Positions 10,693-19,050 of a stretch of DNA of 64,000 nt are shown in pieces. Source of the DNA: JACKBK01 sp963707275 (GTDB lineage: Bacteria > Chloroflexota > Anaerolineae > JAAEKA01); contig CAVPPH010000013.1 of assembly GCA_963707275.1 (NCBI GenBank), positions 124,001-188,000 on the forward strand. Direction: 5' to 3'. The position numbers and the translations under genes are program-made. Each line of letters begins with the position of its first letter. The stretch's first letter is position 1. Below the pieces are notes generated by a model. The model was not told the DNA's origin, made no database searches, and saw only the letters and a program-made list of their open reading frames with translations.

Positions 10693-11833
10693 GTGTCCTC
10701 CGTGGTTGCGGAAATCGGGGCGTATCTGGCTGGTCAGCAGGCTGAGATGTTGGCCGTGCTGACGGAGCTGGCCAGTCTGGAGACTCCGTCGTCGCAGCCG
10801 GAAACGCAGCGCGCCGCCTTCGACTTACTGGCACGCGAGCTGGCGGTCGCCGGCTACGACTCGACCCGGTGGCCGGGGACGCGCGCCGGCGGGATGTTGC
10901 TGGCGCATCCGCAGGCGCGCACACGCGGCGCGCCGCTACAACTTCTTCTCGGTCACTGTGACACGGTCTGGCCGTTGGGAACGCTGGGGTCGATGCCGTT
11001 GCGTGAACAGGATGGCCGGCTGAGCGGTCCTGGTGTGTTCGACATGAAAGCGGGGCTGGTGCAGACGCTCTTTGCATTGCGGGCGCTCAGCGCGCTCGGG
11101 TGCGCGGCCGCCGGCGACGCCGGTGCTGCTGGTCAACAGCGACGAGGAGATCGGCAGCGGCGAGTCGACGCAAACCATCGAGCGGCTGGCCCGCATCGCC
11201 TGCCGCGCCTTTGTCATGGAACCGGCGCTGGGACCGGCCGGCAAGCTCAAGACGGCGCGCAAGGGTGTCGGTCAGTTCAGGCTGCGGCTGGCAGGTGAGC
11301 AGGCCGCGGGCAACGCCCTTGCGGCGGAGATGGCGCGCCTGATCCGGGCGATCTTTGACCTCAACGACCTGGCCAGCGGCGTCAGCCTCAACGTGGGTGT
11401 CGTGGCGGGCGGCGGCGAAGCGGGTGCATCGATGCGCGAGGTGGAGCTGGTCGTCGATGCGCGCGTGCCGGACGAGGCAGCGGCTCGCCGCGTTGAGGCG
11501 GCAGTGTACGCGCTGCGGCCTGGCCCGGCTTCGATCTCTCTGGAAACCAGCGGCCGCGTCTCCCGATTGCCGCTGGAGCGGACGGCGCGCAACCAGACGC
11601 TGTGGCGAACTGCGCAGCGGCTGGGGGGCGAGCTGGGGCTGGCGTTGGAGGAGGGGTCAGCTGGCGGCGGGTCGGACGGCAACACCACCAGCCAGTACAC
11701 GGCGACGCTGGACGGGTTGGGCGCGGTCGGCGACGGGGCGCACGCGCTGCACGAGCACGTCGTGATTGAGGCAATGCCGCGCCGCGCGGCCTTGCTCGCG
11801 CTGCTACTGCTCAGTCCGCTGGAAACGACGTGA
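10693..11833 (+). CDS. M20 peptidase, glutamate carboxypeptidase (CPG2)-like (one frameshift)
   Basis: Zinc exopeptidase of the CPG2 group, about 380 residues. The first frame gives AEMLAVLTELASLETPS, GHCDTVWPLGT (metal His-x-Asp) and GPGVFDMKAG. After a +1 shift near 11100 (an extra G in a G-run would explain it) the next frame gives VLLVNSDEEIGSGE (catalytic Glu and ligand), VMEPALGP, KTARKGVG, GGGSDGN and a C-terminal GAVGDGAHALHEHVVIE with the last His. The lid domain looks worn: where relatives read AAHAG it reads EQAAGN, so the dimer-interface His is missing, while the fragment just upstream still has AAHAG. The GTG at 10693 is chosen from AGGAAG 11 bases upstream. Confidence 0.75.
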
Positions 11834-11839
11834 GTGAAG

Positions 11840-13672
11840 TCACGGATCGGGCCTGTTGCTGAAGTCGCGCGCCAGCTCCTGGCGAAGCTCATCGGGGGTC
11901 AGTGTCCGGTGCCAATGCTTCAGATACGCCGACTTGGGGACGATGAGCAAACGAACCGGCTGTTCCGCGACCACCGACGCGTTGCGAACCGCGCCGCGAA
12001 TGACGCCGGTCGTGCCCAGCGGCATCCAAGGCGGGACCAGCAGCGTGTCGTAGCCGCCCAGTGGGAGGATGCGCAGACCAGCCTCCAGCGGAATGTACAC
12101 GAACGCGGCTGCGGTTCCGGCCTCGATCAGCAGGTCGTTGCGTTCGAGCTGCGCCAGCCTGACGTGCTCAAACGCCAGCGCCGGGTCGATACCATCGACC
12201 GCGTGGCCGGTCGCGCCCATCTGCGCCAGCAAGTGGAGCCGGGCCTCCGCATCCCACGATACCGGCTGCGCCGACAGGTAGAGGGCTCGCTCGCTCTCTG
12301 TGGCGTCGACCAGCGATGGAGCGACCCGGATTTTGGCTGCGACCGCCGGATTGAAGGCCGCGACCTCGGATCGCACCATGTCGGCGAACTCCAGGTTGTC
12401 GCCGACCTCTTCGACCATGATCGCAAGATCTTCGGCCCGGCGGGGCGCCGACTCGTCGCCAGGTTCGCGTAGCAGACTGTCGATTGTGTCTGCCGCCAAA
12501 TCGAGAACGATCAACGCGGCGCTGCGGGCGGCGTAGCGGTTGGCTTCACGGTTGGCAAATGCGCCGCGGTGGAAGGTAACACGCAGATCGCCGCACGGAT
12601 CGAGTTCGCTGCTGGCCATGTTGGCCTCGCCTGCGCTGATCGGGCCGGGCAGCTCCAGCAGGTAGAGCCGGTCGCTGCCCTGTCGCAGCGAGAAGACCGC
12701 GTTGGCCGTCTGTCTGTTGACATAGATCTCGTAGCCGGCAGAGGTGCGCAGAACCGTGCCGCGCTGGCGGAGGGCATCGGCGCAACGCAGCGCGCGCACG
12801 GTGTCGATCACATCTTGCATCAGATCGTACAGCAATCCGCTCGTCGCGCCCAGCCAGGCAAACGCGTCGCGCTGGAAGTCGTGATAGAAGCGGGCGGCAT
12901 GAAACTGCCACGTGCCGTCCGCCGCAGACGGCAGCAGCGGATCGTGGGCCGGCGTCGCATCAGACGAATTCTCATCCACACCGACGGCATCGGCGCTGAT
13001 AGTGCGCACCAGTTGCAGGGGCGTCGAGGATTGCGCCTTTCGTTGCTGCCGCCAGAGCGTCAGCAGATCGGTGGAGACGGCTTCCTGTAGCGCAGCACGC
13101 AGGTGCGCCGGGTCGTTGAGCATAGCCACCCGCGCCTTGGTCTTGCTGTGCGCCATGGAGACCGCCAGCATCTCGCGCAGCACCGTCTTCGGTGTCTGGT
13201 CGAACAACCCCTGAGCAGCCAGCGATGTGAGACGCCACGACAGGTTGGCGGCGTTTTCCTGCCAGATCATCTCCACGATGTCGTCGTTGGCCGGGTCGAA
13301 CACAGCCTGGGCGGCGAACTCCGGATGGATCGCGCGGCCGGCCGCCGAAAAGTCGATCATGCCGATATCGTGGAAGTAAGCCAGCAGCACACCATAGCCG
13401 CACATGCTGGTGAAGCGGTCAGCCGGTCTGGGCGGGATGAGTTGCGCCGAGCGGATCGTCTCAAGCACGCTCAGGATGCGTGTGGCGACATCGCGCACGT
13501 GCACGATGCCGTGATCGGCGAACAGGCCGACATGGTTGCCGGGATGCTGGATAAAGTCAGGATCGCGGCTAAGCTGTTCGAAGCTTGCTTGCCGCGTGAC
13601 TTCGGCGTAGAAGCGATCTTCGATAAGTTGTCTGACGCCTGGGGAAACCCAGCGATCCAAGGCTGTTGTCAT
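11840..13672 (-). CDS. HD-domain protein with C-terminal cyclic-nucleotide-binding-like domain
   Basis: A 610-residue soluble protein. The N-terminal third carries HD-superfamily phosphohydrolase motifs: DHGIVHVRDVATRIL (first His region, about residues 53-67) and LLAYFHDIGMIDF (the His-Asp doublet, about 97-109). HD enzymes of this kind hydrolyse phosphomonoesters or phosphodiesters of nucleotides. The last 110 residues look like a CNB-domain barrel (IEAGTAAAFVYIPLEAG, then VRNASVVA and LLIVPKSAYLKHW), but the usual Gly-Glu of the phosphate-binding cassette is absent, so ligand binding is doubtful. It follows the transporter gene by 13 bases and is the third gene of the CNB / NTT-HEAT / HD operon. 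The substrate is unknown. Confidence 0.7.
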   Translation of the reverse strand: MTTALDRWVSPGVRQLIEDRFYAEVTRQASFEQLSRDPDFIQHPGNHVGLFADHGIVHVRDVATRILSVLETIRSAQLIPPRPADRFTSMCGYGVLLAYFHDIGMIDFSAAGRAIHPEFAAQAVFDPANDDIVEMIWQENAANLSWRLTSLAAQGLFDQTPKTVLREMLAVSMAHSKTKARVAMLNDPAHLRAALQEAVSTDLLTLWRQQRKAQSSTPLQLVRTISADAVGVDENSSDATPAHDPLLPSAADGTWQFHAARFYHDFQRDAFAWLGATSGLLYDLMQDVIDTVRALRCADALRQRGTVLRTSAGYEIYVNRQTANAVFSLRQGSDRLYLLELPGPISAGEANMASSELDPCGDLRVTFHRGAFANREANRYAARSAALIVLDLAADTIDSLLREPGDESAPRRAEDLAIMVEEVGDNLEFADMVRSEVAAFNPAVAAKIRVAPSLVDATESERALYLSAQPVSWDAEARLHLLAQMGATGHAVDGIDPALAFEHVRLAQLERNDLLIEAGTAAAFVYIPLEAGLRILPLGGYDTLLVPPWMPLGTTGVIRGAVRNASVVAEQPVRLLIVPKSAYLKHWHRTLTPDELRQELARDFSNRPDP

Positions 13673-13685
13673 AATAACTGATGTG

Positions 13686-16421
13686 TCAATTGCCGAGGTC
13701 TGCGATCATCGCGCGAGCCCAGGCACCGGTCGCGTGCACGTCGGGGTCCGGGTCCTCAGCGACTGCTTCCAGGTGTGCACGCAGCTCGGAGAGGCGCAGC
13801 TTGCCGGCTGCATACAGCGCGCAGGCCCGTGTCCATGCTGGCGGGAACGCCACGGCAGGCGACTCGATCAGCGCAGCCAGCGGTCCGGCCAGATTCGACG
13901 GTGCAATGTCCGGCAGATCAGGCGGCGGGTTGAGCAGCGGGAACAGCAGTTTACGGTGCTGGCTGAGAAGCATGGCTTCCAGCGCTTCCAGCGCCAACGA
14001 ACGGGTCGCGCTCTGATCACTGGCGACGAGTGCTTCAGCGCGCTCCAGGCTGAGTTGGTCGTAGCGCAGTGAGAGCAGAAGCATCATCCGGTGGCGCACA
14101 GCGTTCAGTTCGTCGGCCAGCGCGCTCTGTACGGGCGCTGCCTCGACCCGCGCGCCGAGGCTGGCGCGCGCCCGTAGCACGGCCTGACCATGCTGCGCCT
14201 CGTTGCGCAGGGCGTCGTCCACCACGGTCATCTCCTCCTTGCCGGCGTGGAAGCCGGAGGCGGCCAGGGTTTCCATGACTTGCGTGCGCACCTCTGGGTG
14301 CCGGTGTTCGATGTGATTGATCAGCAGCGCGGCGACTTCGGCCGCGTCGATCTGGGCGGCGGCGCGCAGCAGCCGTCTGGTCGTCCCATCGGCCCACTCA
14401 TCCAGGTCGGTCAGCGATGCATCGATTCGCGGCAGGATCGCGATGCCGCTGGCTGCCAGCGCAGTCATGGCCGCCGTGCGTGTGCGCTGGTCCGCCAGGC
14501 TGCCGGCCAGCAGGTCGATGATCGCGGGCGAGCGCATCCCGCCTGCGGACTTCACGGCCGCCCGTCGTACCTCAACGTCCGGGTCTTGCAACAGTCTGCG
14601 CAGCGGGCCACTGGATTGCGCCTCTGGCACGCCGGACAAGGCCGCCGCGACCGCGGCCCGCTCCGCAGGATTGGGCGACGCGAGCATGCCGTCCAGCGTT
14701 GGCCTGGCTGCCGCACGCCCGGCCCCGCCGCAGTAGACCAGCAGGCCGTGCACGACGCCAGCGCGCACGGTCGCGTCCGGGTCGGAGCGCGCGGGCGACA
14801 CCGCTGCAATCGCGCCCGTCCCGTCCAGCGCGCACCAGGCGCGCAGGGCGGCTGCCCGCACGGTGGCGTCCTCGCCAGGCTGCGAGGCAGCAATGACAGC
14901 CGGGCGCGCCTCGGTGATCCGCAGTCGTTCGACCCTCGCCAACACGTCGAGCTGCACGCGCGCGTCGCGGTGGCTGACCAGCGCGGCGATCCGGCTGCCA
15001 AGCTCAGGGTAGTCCGCGTTCTCCAGCGCGTCCAGCCCCAGCCGCACCCGGGCCGGCTCCGGCGAGTCCAACAGCGACAGCGCCACCTGCAGGCTGGAGC
15101 GGTCGTCCAGAGTCAGCGGCTCGCTGCCCAGCGCGCGCCGGCGTAGCGTTTGCAGCAGCTCGCCGGCATAGCCGCGGTAGACGAGCCAGCCGCCGCCGGA
15201 CCACAGCAGTGCAATGAACAGCGTCACCAGCGTTACTGTCAGGATATCGGCGACGTTCAGCGCCCGAAAGACCAGCAACATCAGGCCGGCGAATCCAATG
15301 GCTAGCGGCAGGCCGATACCCTCGACTCCTGTCTGCACGGCAGTGCGCTCGCCGGCCGGCAGCGCTTGATAGGCAGTGTTCAGGGAGGTGCGCATCGCAC
15401 CGTCGGTCAACACGATGTTCAGCAGTTGGGCCAGCGCGATCAGAGCGAAGAAAACCGTGCTGGTCGGTCCCATCAGCACGCCAGCCGCCAGCATCACGAC
15501 GAGCAACGCCAATCCTGTGACCGGGTTGATCAGAAAGCCCAGCCCCAGCCCGAAACGGCTCAGTATCCAGGCTGCCAGCAGCGCCAGGAACAGCATATCG
15601 GTTAGGTTAACGACGATATTGTAGGTCCCGAAGAAGCGGGCCAGCGCTTCGCTGGTCGCAAAGCGCGCCCCGCTACGGTCTAGCAGGATGAAGTTCAGGA
15701 GCTGGCCGGTGAGCGCGGCCAGCATCTGGTAGCTGAAGATGAGCAGCACGTAGCGGCGGGTCAGCAGCCTGGGCAGCGGTTTCGCTTTTTGCTGCCGGCT
15801 CGGCTGCGCGACCGGCGCGAGGTCCACGGAATATCGGCGGGTTGTAGCCAGCATGAATCCGGTCATCAGCAGGCCGGCGACGGCCGTGGGGATCAGGAGG
15901 TTTTCGGTTTTTCCCAGCCAGCCGAGCAGCGGGCCACTCAGCAGGCCGCCCAGCATGAACCCGGTGGCAAACCCGAGGACTACCCGCGGGAACAGCCGTT
16001 TGATCTGGCGGACGTCAAACAGGCGTCCCACCTGCCCACCCAGCACTACAAAACCGGCCTGGATCGACAGCGGAATCGCCACCACCAGCAGGAAGGCGGC
16101 CCAGCCTAGCCCGGCAAGGAGCGCTAGCCAGCCTGCCAACGCCGTCGCGACCAGCGACAGGTCGATGAGCAGGGCGAGCCGGGGAAGGGGCCATGTGCGC
16201 TGCATGGTGGCGAGAGCGTAGAAGGTGACAGCGCCCAGCGCTGCCACGGTCAAGTAGGCGTAGGGCAGCGCTGCCGAGCCGAATGTTGCCAGGAAAAGGC
16301 TGTTGGCTGTGATGAGCAGCAGGGAAGTGAAGGTGCCCAGCGAGATCGACTGACCAACCAGAAGGATCACTCTGGCGCGTTCGTCGCGCCGGGCGGCTTG
16401 CGAGGCGGTCGGGACAATCAT
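13686..16421 (-). CDS. NTT/MFS-type membrane protein fused to C-terminal HEAT repeats
   Basis: A 911-residue protein in two parts. Residues 1 to about 430 hold roughly 12 hydrophobic helices and resemble the nucleotide-translocase (ATP/ADP translocase-like) branch of MFS-type carriers. Residues about 440-910 are soluble alpha-helical HEAT/PBS-lyase-type repeats, seen as recurring units such as LLQDPDVEVRRAAVKSAGG and LLINHIEHRHPEVRTQVM. HEAT arrays are protein-binding scaffolds. The neighbouring genes give a CNB domain upstream and an HD-CNB-like protein downstream, so I infer a nucleotide-linked signalling or transport module. Transport activity and substrate are unproven; it might act as a sensor only. 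It starts 6 bases after the CNB gene stop. Confidence 0.7.
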   Translation of the reverse strand: MIVPTASQAARRDERARVILLVGQSISLGTFTSLLLITANSLFLATFGSAALPYAYLTVAALGAVTFYALATMQRTWPLPRLALLIDLSLVATALAGWLALLAGLGWAAFLLVVAIPLSIQAGFVVLGGQVGRLFDVRQIKRLFPRVVLGFATGFMLGGLLSGPLLGWLGKTENLLIPTAVAGLLMTGFMLATTRRYSVDLAPVAQPSRQQKAKPLPRLLTRRYVLLIFSYQMLAALTGQLLNFILLDRSGARFATSEALARFFGTYNIVVNLTDMLFLALLAAWILSRFGLGLGFLINPVTGLALLVVMLAAGVLMGPTSTVFFALIALAQLLNIVLTDGAMRTSLNTAYQALPAGERTAVQTGVEGIGLPLAIGFAGLMLLVFRALNVADILTVTLVTLFIALLWSGGGWLVYRGYAGELLQTLRRRALGSEPLTLDDRSSLQVALSLLDSPEPARVRLGLDALENADYPELGSRIAALVSHRDARVQLDVLARVERLRITEARPAVIAASQPGEDATVRAAALRAWCALDGTGAIAAVSPARSDPDATVRAGVVHGLLVYCGGAGRAAARPTLDGMLASPNPAERAAVAAALSGVPEAQSSGPLRRLLQDPDVEVRRAAVKSAGGMRSPAIIDLLAGSLADQRTRTAAMTALAASGIAILPRIDASLTDLDEWADGTTRRLLRAAAQIDAAEVAALLINHIEHRHPEVRTQVMETLAASGFHAGKEEMTVVDDALRNEAQHGQAVLRARASLGARVEAAPVQSALADELNAVRHRMMLLLSLRYDQLSLERAEALVASDQSATRSLALEALEAMLLSQHRKLLFPLLNPPPDLPDIAPSNLAGPLAALIESPAVAFPPAWTRACALYAAGKLRLSELRAHLEAVAEDPDPDVHATGAWARAMIADLGN

Positions 16422-16427
16422 GGGATG

Positions 16428-16871
16428 CTAAACCGCCGTGCCGGGTACGGCTCCCAGCAGAGCGCCCTGCTCGCGGATACGACGACATAACGCCCTGATG
16501 ACACCCTGGGCAATTTCGGGGCGGTCGGCCATGGCTTCGTCGAAGGCATCCCTGGCGATGCGAAAGACAAACGCGTCATCGATGGCCGTCACTGAAGCGG
16601 CGCGCGGTTCCGGGTCAAGTACAGCCAACTCGCCCACTGCCTTGCCAGCGCCGAGGGTAATAATGGTCCTGTCGCCGCGATGCACGCGGACGTTGCCCTC
16701 GACCACCAGATACATGCTGTCACCCAGATCGCCCTGGTTGATGAAGCTCTCGCCCGGCAGGAGAGTCAGCTCTTCGACGATGTGCGCGACTGAGGCCAGA
16801 ACGTAGTCCGGCGTGCTGGCGAAGATGTCGATGGATTTCAGCACGGCGACCTTTTCGATGGTCAGCAGCAT
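16428..16871 (-). CDS. Stand-alone cyclic-nucleotide-binding (CNB) domain protein
   Basis: A 147-residue protein that is almost entirely one CNB barrel of the CRP/PKA-regulatory type: LLPGESFINQGDLGDSMYLV, then the phosphate-binding cassette GKAVGELAVLDPEPRAASV with the Glu and Arg that contact the ribose and cyclic phosphate both present. No helix-turn-helix follows, so it is not a CRP regulator; the output must be through a partner, presumably the NTT-HEAT protein encoded 6 bases downstream. A good AAGGAG precedes the ATG. It is the first gene of the operon and lies divergent to three GNAT genes, which recalls mycobacterial Pat, where a CNB domain is fused to a GNAT domain. Confidence 0.88.
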   Translation of the reverse strand: MLLTIEKVAVLKSIDIFASTPDYVLASVAHIVEELTLLPGESFINQGDLGDSMYLVVEGNVRVHRGDRTIITLGAGKAVGELAVLDPEPRAASVTAIDDAFVFRIARDAFDEAMADRPEIAQGVIRALCRRIREQGALLGAVPGTAV

Positions 16872-16992
16872 GATTGGTCTCCTTGGGCAGAACGGTGGCG
16901 CAGGAGTGAGCCGTATCGATTTGAGTGGCAGGGGTGTACAGGAAAGACTGGCTCAGCACGGGTACTCCTCCCTGTCTGGACTAGCGGGCTGC

Positions 16993-17020
16993 ATTGTAAC
17001 ACATCGCTGAAGCGTGTCAA
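16993..17020 (-). promoter_or_regulatory. Sigma-70-type promoter of the CNB/NTT-HEAT/HD operon
   Basis: Minus strand: consensus TTGACA (17020-17015), 16-base spacer, TACAAT (16998-16993). It lies about 120 bases before the CNB start codon and back to back with the GNAT promoter at 17098-17126. Confidence 0.65.
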
Positions 17021-17097
17021 GGCAACTGCTCAGAGCATGGCAGGGAGCGCCGGCTGCGCGAGTTTCGACATCTATCGTGAATTGGGCTGCCAGCTAC

Positions 17098-17126
17098 TTG
17101 TATGCCTTGGGCATTTATGCTATACT
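17098..17126 (+). promoter_or_regulatory. Sigma-70-type promoter of the triple-GNAT operon
   Basis: TTGTAT (17098-17103), 17-base spacer, TATACT (17121-17126), in an extended TATGC context just before the -10. It drives the GNAT cluster starting at 17166. Confidence 0.65.
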
Positions 17127-17130
17127 CCGC

Positions 17131-17147
17131 ATGACGCGATGCGTCAT
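17131..17147. promoter_or_regulatory. Palindrome at the GNAT transcription start
   Basis: ATGACGC-GAT-GCGTCAT, a perfect 7+3+7 palindrome that begins four bases after the -10 box and so overlaps the expected start site. The position is that of a repressor operator; no cognate regulator is identifiable here. Confidence 0.4.
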
Positions 17148-17165
17148 TAAGGATGTTTTGTACGT

Positions 17166-17762
17166 ATGAAAAACCGACAACCCGAATTTGTGTTCGAGAA
17201 CAACGATGGCCTACCCATCGAGATCTACCGCTTGAAGCCCGACGACGCTGGCTACCTGGTAGATCTCTTTGATCACCTGTCAACTAACAGTCGCTATATG
17301 CGATTCAACCAGTATCTTGCCAGTGTTGACCCGGAGGTCATCCGGCGCGAGGCCGAGCATATCGCACTGGTTGACCCGGCCAGGGGCCTGGGTGTGCTGG
17401 CGTTTGCTGACTTGCCTGACCAGCCGCACGCGCCGGTGGCAGCGGCACGTTATGTACTGACCGACGACCCGCAGCAGGCCGAAGTCTCGGTGTCTGTGCG
17501 CGACGATATGCAGCACCATGGAATCGGCGCGCAGATGCTGCTCTACCTGTCAGCGGAAGCGCGCAAGGCTGGTTTGCGCACGCTGATCGGCACATTCCAG
17601 ACCAGCAACCGCCGCATTTGGGCTTTGCTCGCCGAGTCGCCCTACCAAACAACCACGGTGATCGACGGTTATCAAACCACCGTCACAATTGATCTTCAGA
17701 CGCCCAAGCGCGCGTCAGAACCAGACGCCAGCACTCAACTGGAAAGTCAAGAAATGAGGTGA
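17166..17762 (+). CDS. GNAT acetyltransferase, first of three paralogues
   Basis: A 198-residue protein with a complete GNAT fold: IEIYRLKPDDAGYLVDLF at the start, SVSVRDDMQHHGIGAQML carrying the acetyl-CoA pyrophosphate loop (QHHGIG, a QxxGxG form), and a final strand region TTVIDGYQTTVTIDL. The N-terminal DHLSTNSRYMRFNQYL is like that in the acetyltransferase domain of Pat/Pka protein-lysine acetyltransferases, which modify acyl-CoA synthetases; that function is inferred only. It overlaps or nearly abuts the next GNAT gene. The promoter and a start-site palindrome lie just upstream. Confidence 0.85.
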   Translation: MKNRQPEFVFENNDGLPIEIYRLKPDDAGYLVDLFDHLSTNSRYMRFNQYLASVDPEVIRREAEHIALVDPARGLGVLAFADLPDQPHAPVAAARYVLTDDPQQAEVSVSVRDDMQHHGIGAQMLLYLSAEARKAGLRTLIGTFQTSNRRIWALLAESPYQTTTVIDGYQTTVTIDLQTPKRASEPDASTQLESQEMR

Positions 17763-17767
17763 TAATC

Positions 17768-18301
17768 ATGCAAGGAACCCCGGTCTATGCTTTCGAGACG
17801 CGCGACGGTCACCAGATACGCGTCTTTTCCGCTGACCACCAGGACGAGATTCGTCTGCGTGATCTTGTGGATCGCGCCACCCCTGAGAACCGTCTCGCGG
17901 CCGGCGCCAGCCAGTCCTCCACGGCGTCCGACGTTGTAGCTGCCCGTTTGCTCGAAGGCTACGCCTGGATCGCCATGATCGATGCCGACCCGTCGGACGC
18001 TGATCCGGTGGCAGTGGCGCGCTACTCTGAGGTTTGCGAAGGAGAGGTTGCGGTTTCTGTGGTCGTCCGCGACGATATGCAAGGTCGCGGCATCGGCTCG
18101 CGCATGCTGTATTTCCTGCTTGATCAGGCGCGCGTAGCCGGGGCGCGCAAGGCCCTCACCTCCTTCGAAAGCAGCAACGAGGCCGCCTGGCAGGTGATGC
18201 AATACTCTCCCTATCACATGACCTGGCAGCCGCGCGGCAGTCAGGTGGACGTGGTGATTCACCTCCAGGCGCGCGCCTCAGTTGGCACGACGATGAATTG
18301 A
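17768..18301 (+). CDS. GNAT acetyltransferase, second of three paralogues
   Basis: About 177 residues. The acetyl-CoA loop reads VVRDDMQGRGIGSRML (QGRGIG, a canonical QxxGxG), followed by a helix and FESSNEAAWQVMQYSPY, where the other two copies have similar SNR/ENK-x-IW segments. The N-terminal half is shorter in motif content than the neighbours: the SRYMRF-type segment is replaced by a divergent NRLAAGASQSS region, suggesting a different acceptor or a partner role. The ATG at 17768 follows AGGTGAT closely; a GTG at 17759 overlapping the previous stop is an alternative. Confidence 0.82.
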   Translation: MQGTPVYAFETRDGHQIRVFSADHQDEIRLRDLVDRATPENRLAAGASQSSTASDVVAARLLEGYAWIAMIDADPSDADPVAVARYSEVCEGEVAVSVVVRDDMQGRGIGSRMLYFLLDQARVAGARKALTSFESSNEAAWQVMQYSPYHMTWQPRGSQVDVVIHLQARASVGTTMN

Positions 18302-18311
18302 CGCAGGGTCG

Positions 18312-18881
18312 ATGAAACCTGCCTCCGACCTCTCCGCGCCCGGCGGCGATATCACGCATCAGTTTTCGACGCGCGACGGGTTATCAGTGCGTGTGCGCCC
18401 TGAAGTTGCGGGCGACGCGCCCTACCTGGTGGATCTGTTCAACCGGCTCGGCCCGGATAGCCGTTATTTGCGCTTCAGCAAGTCGATGGTCAACCCTGAT
18501 CCTGAGCGGGTGCGCGCCGAAGCGGAGCGGCTGACGCGTCTCGGCCCGCCGCAGGAGATGGCGTGGCTGGCATTCGCCGACCTGCCGGAGCAGCCCAACG
18601 CACCCGTTGGCGGCGTGCGTTACGTGATGACCAGCGCGGACTCGGCCGAGCTGGCGATTTCGGTGCGCGATGACCTCCAGCGGCGCGGCATCGGCTCTGC
18701 ACTGCTCAAGTTTGCCTGCCAGCAGGCCCGCCAGCAGGGCCTGCACACCCTGACAGCCGTATTTCGCAGCGAGAACAAGGCTATCTGGTCGCTGGTGCGC
18801 CACTCGCCATTCCCCGCCACGACAGTCATCAACGGCCCGGAGATCTCGTTGCGGATCGATCTGTTCGGTCAGGATGAGTAG
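18312..18881 (+). CDS. GNAT acetyltransferase, third of three paralogues
   Basis: A 189-residue paralogue, most similar to the first copy: LVDLFNRLGPDSRYLRFSKS, LAFADLPEQPNAPVGGVRYV (compare LAFADLPDQPHAPVAAARYV in the first), SVRDDLQRRGIGSALLKF with the acetyl-CoA loop, and FRSENKAIWSLVRHSPF. It begins 10 bases after the second copy, so all three form one transcript. Three tandem copies with one divergent member suggest a multi-subunit or multi-target acetylation system; the targets are unknown. Confidence 0.85.
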   Translation: MKPASDLSAPGGDITHQFSTRDGLSVRVRPEVAGDAPYLVDLFNRLGPDSRYLRFSKSMVNPDPERVRAEAERLTRLGPPQEMAWLAFADLPEQPNAPVGGVRYVMTSADSAELAISVRDDLQRRGIGSALLKFACQQARQQGLHTLTAVFRSENKAIWSLVRHSPFPATTVINGPEISLRIDLFGQDE

Positions 18882-19050
18882 AAGCCTGACCTGCTACTCG
18901 ATCGGCGCTAACCAACCCATTCTTGCCGCCACACCGCTTTTTCGCTGCGTTGCCTGACACCCGCGTGGATTTATCCGACTCCTGTTTGCCTGCTACAATG
19001 CCCGTTTGAACCTCACGGCACGCACGGCGGTGTCGTTAACAACGCATTGT

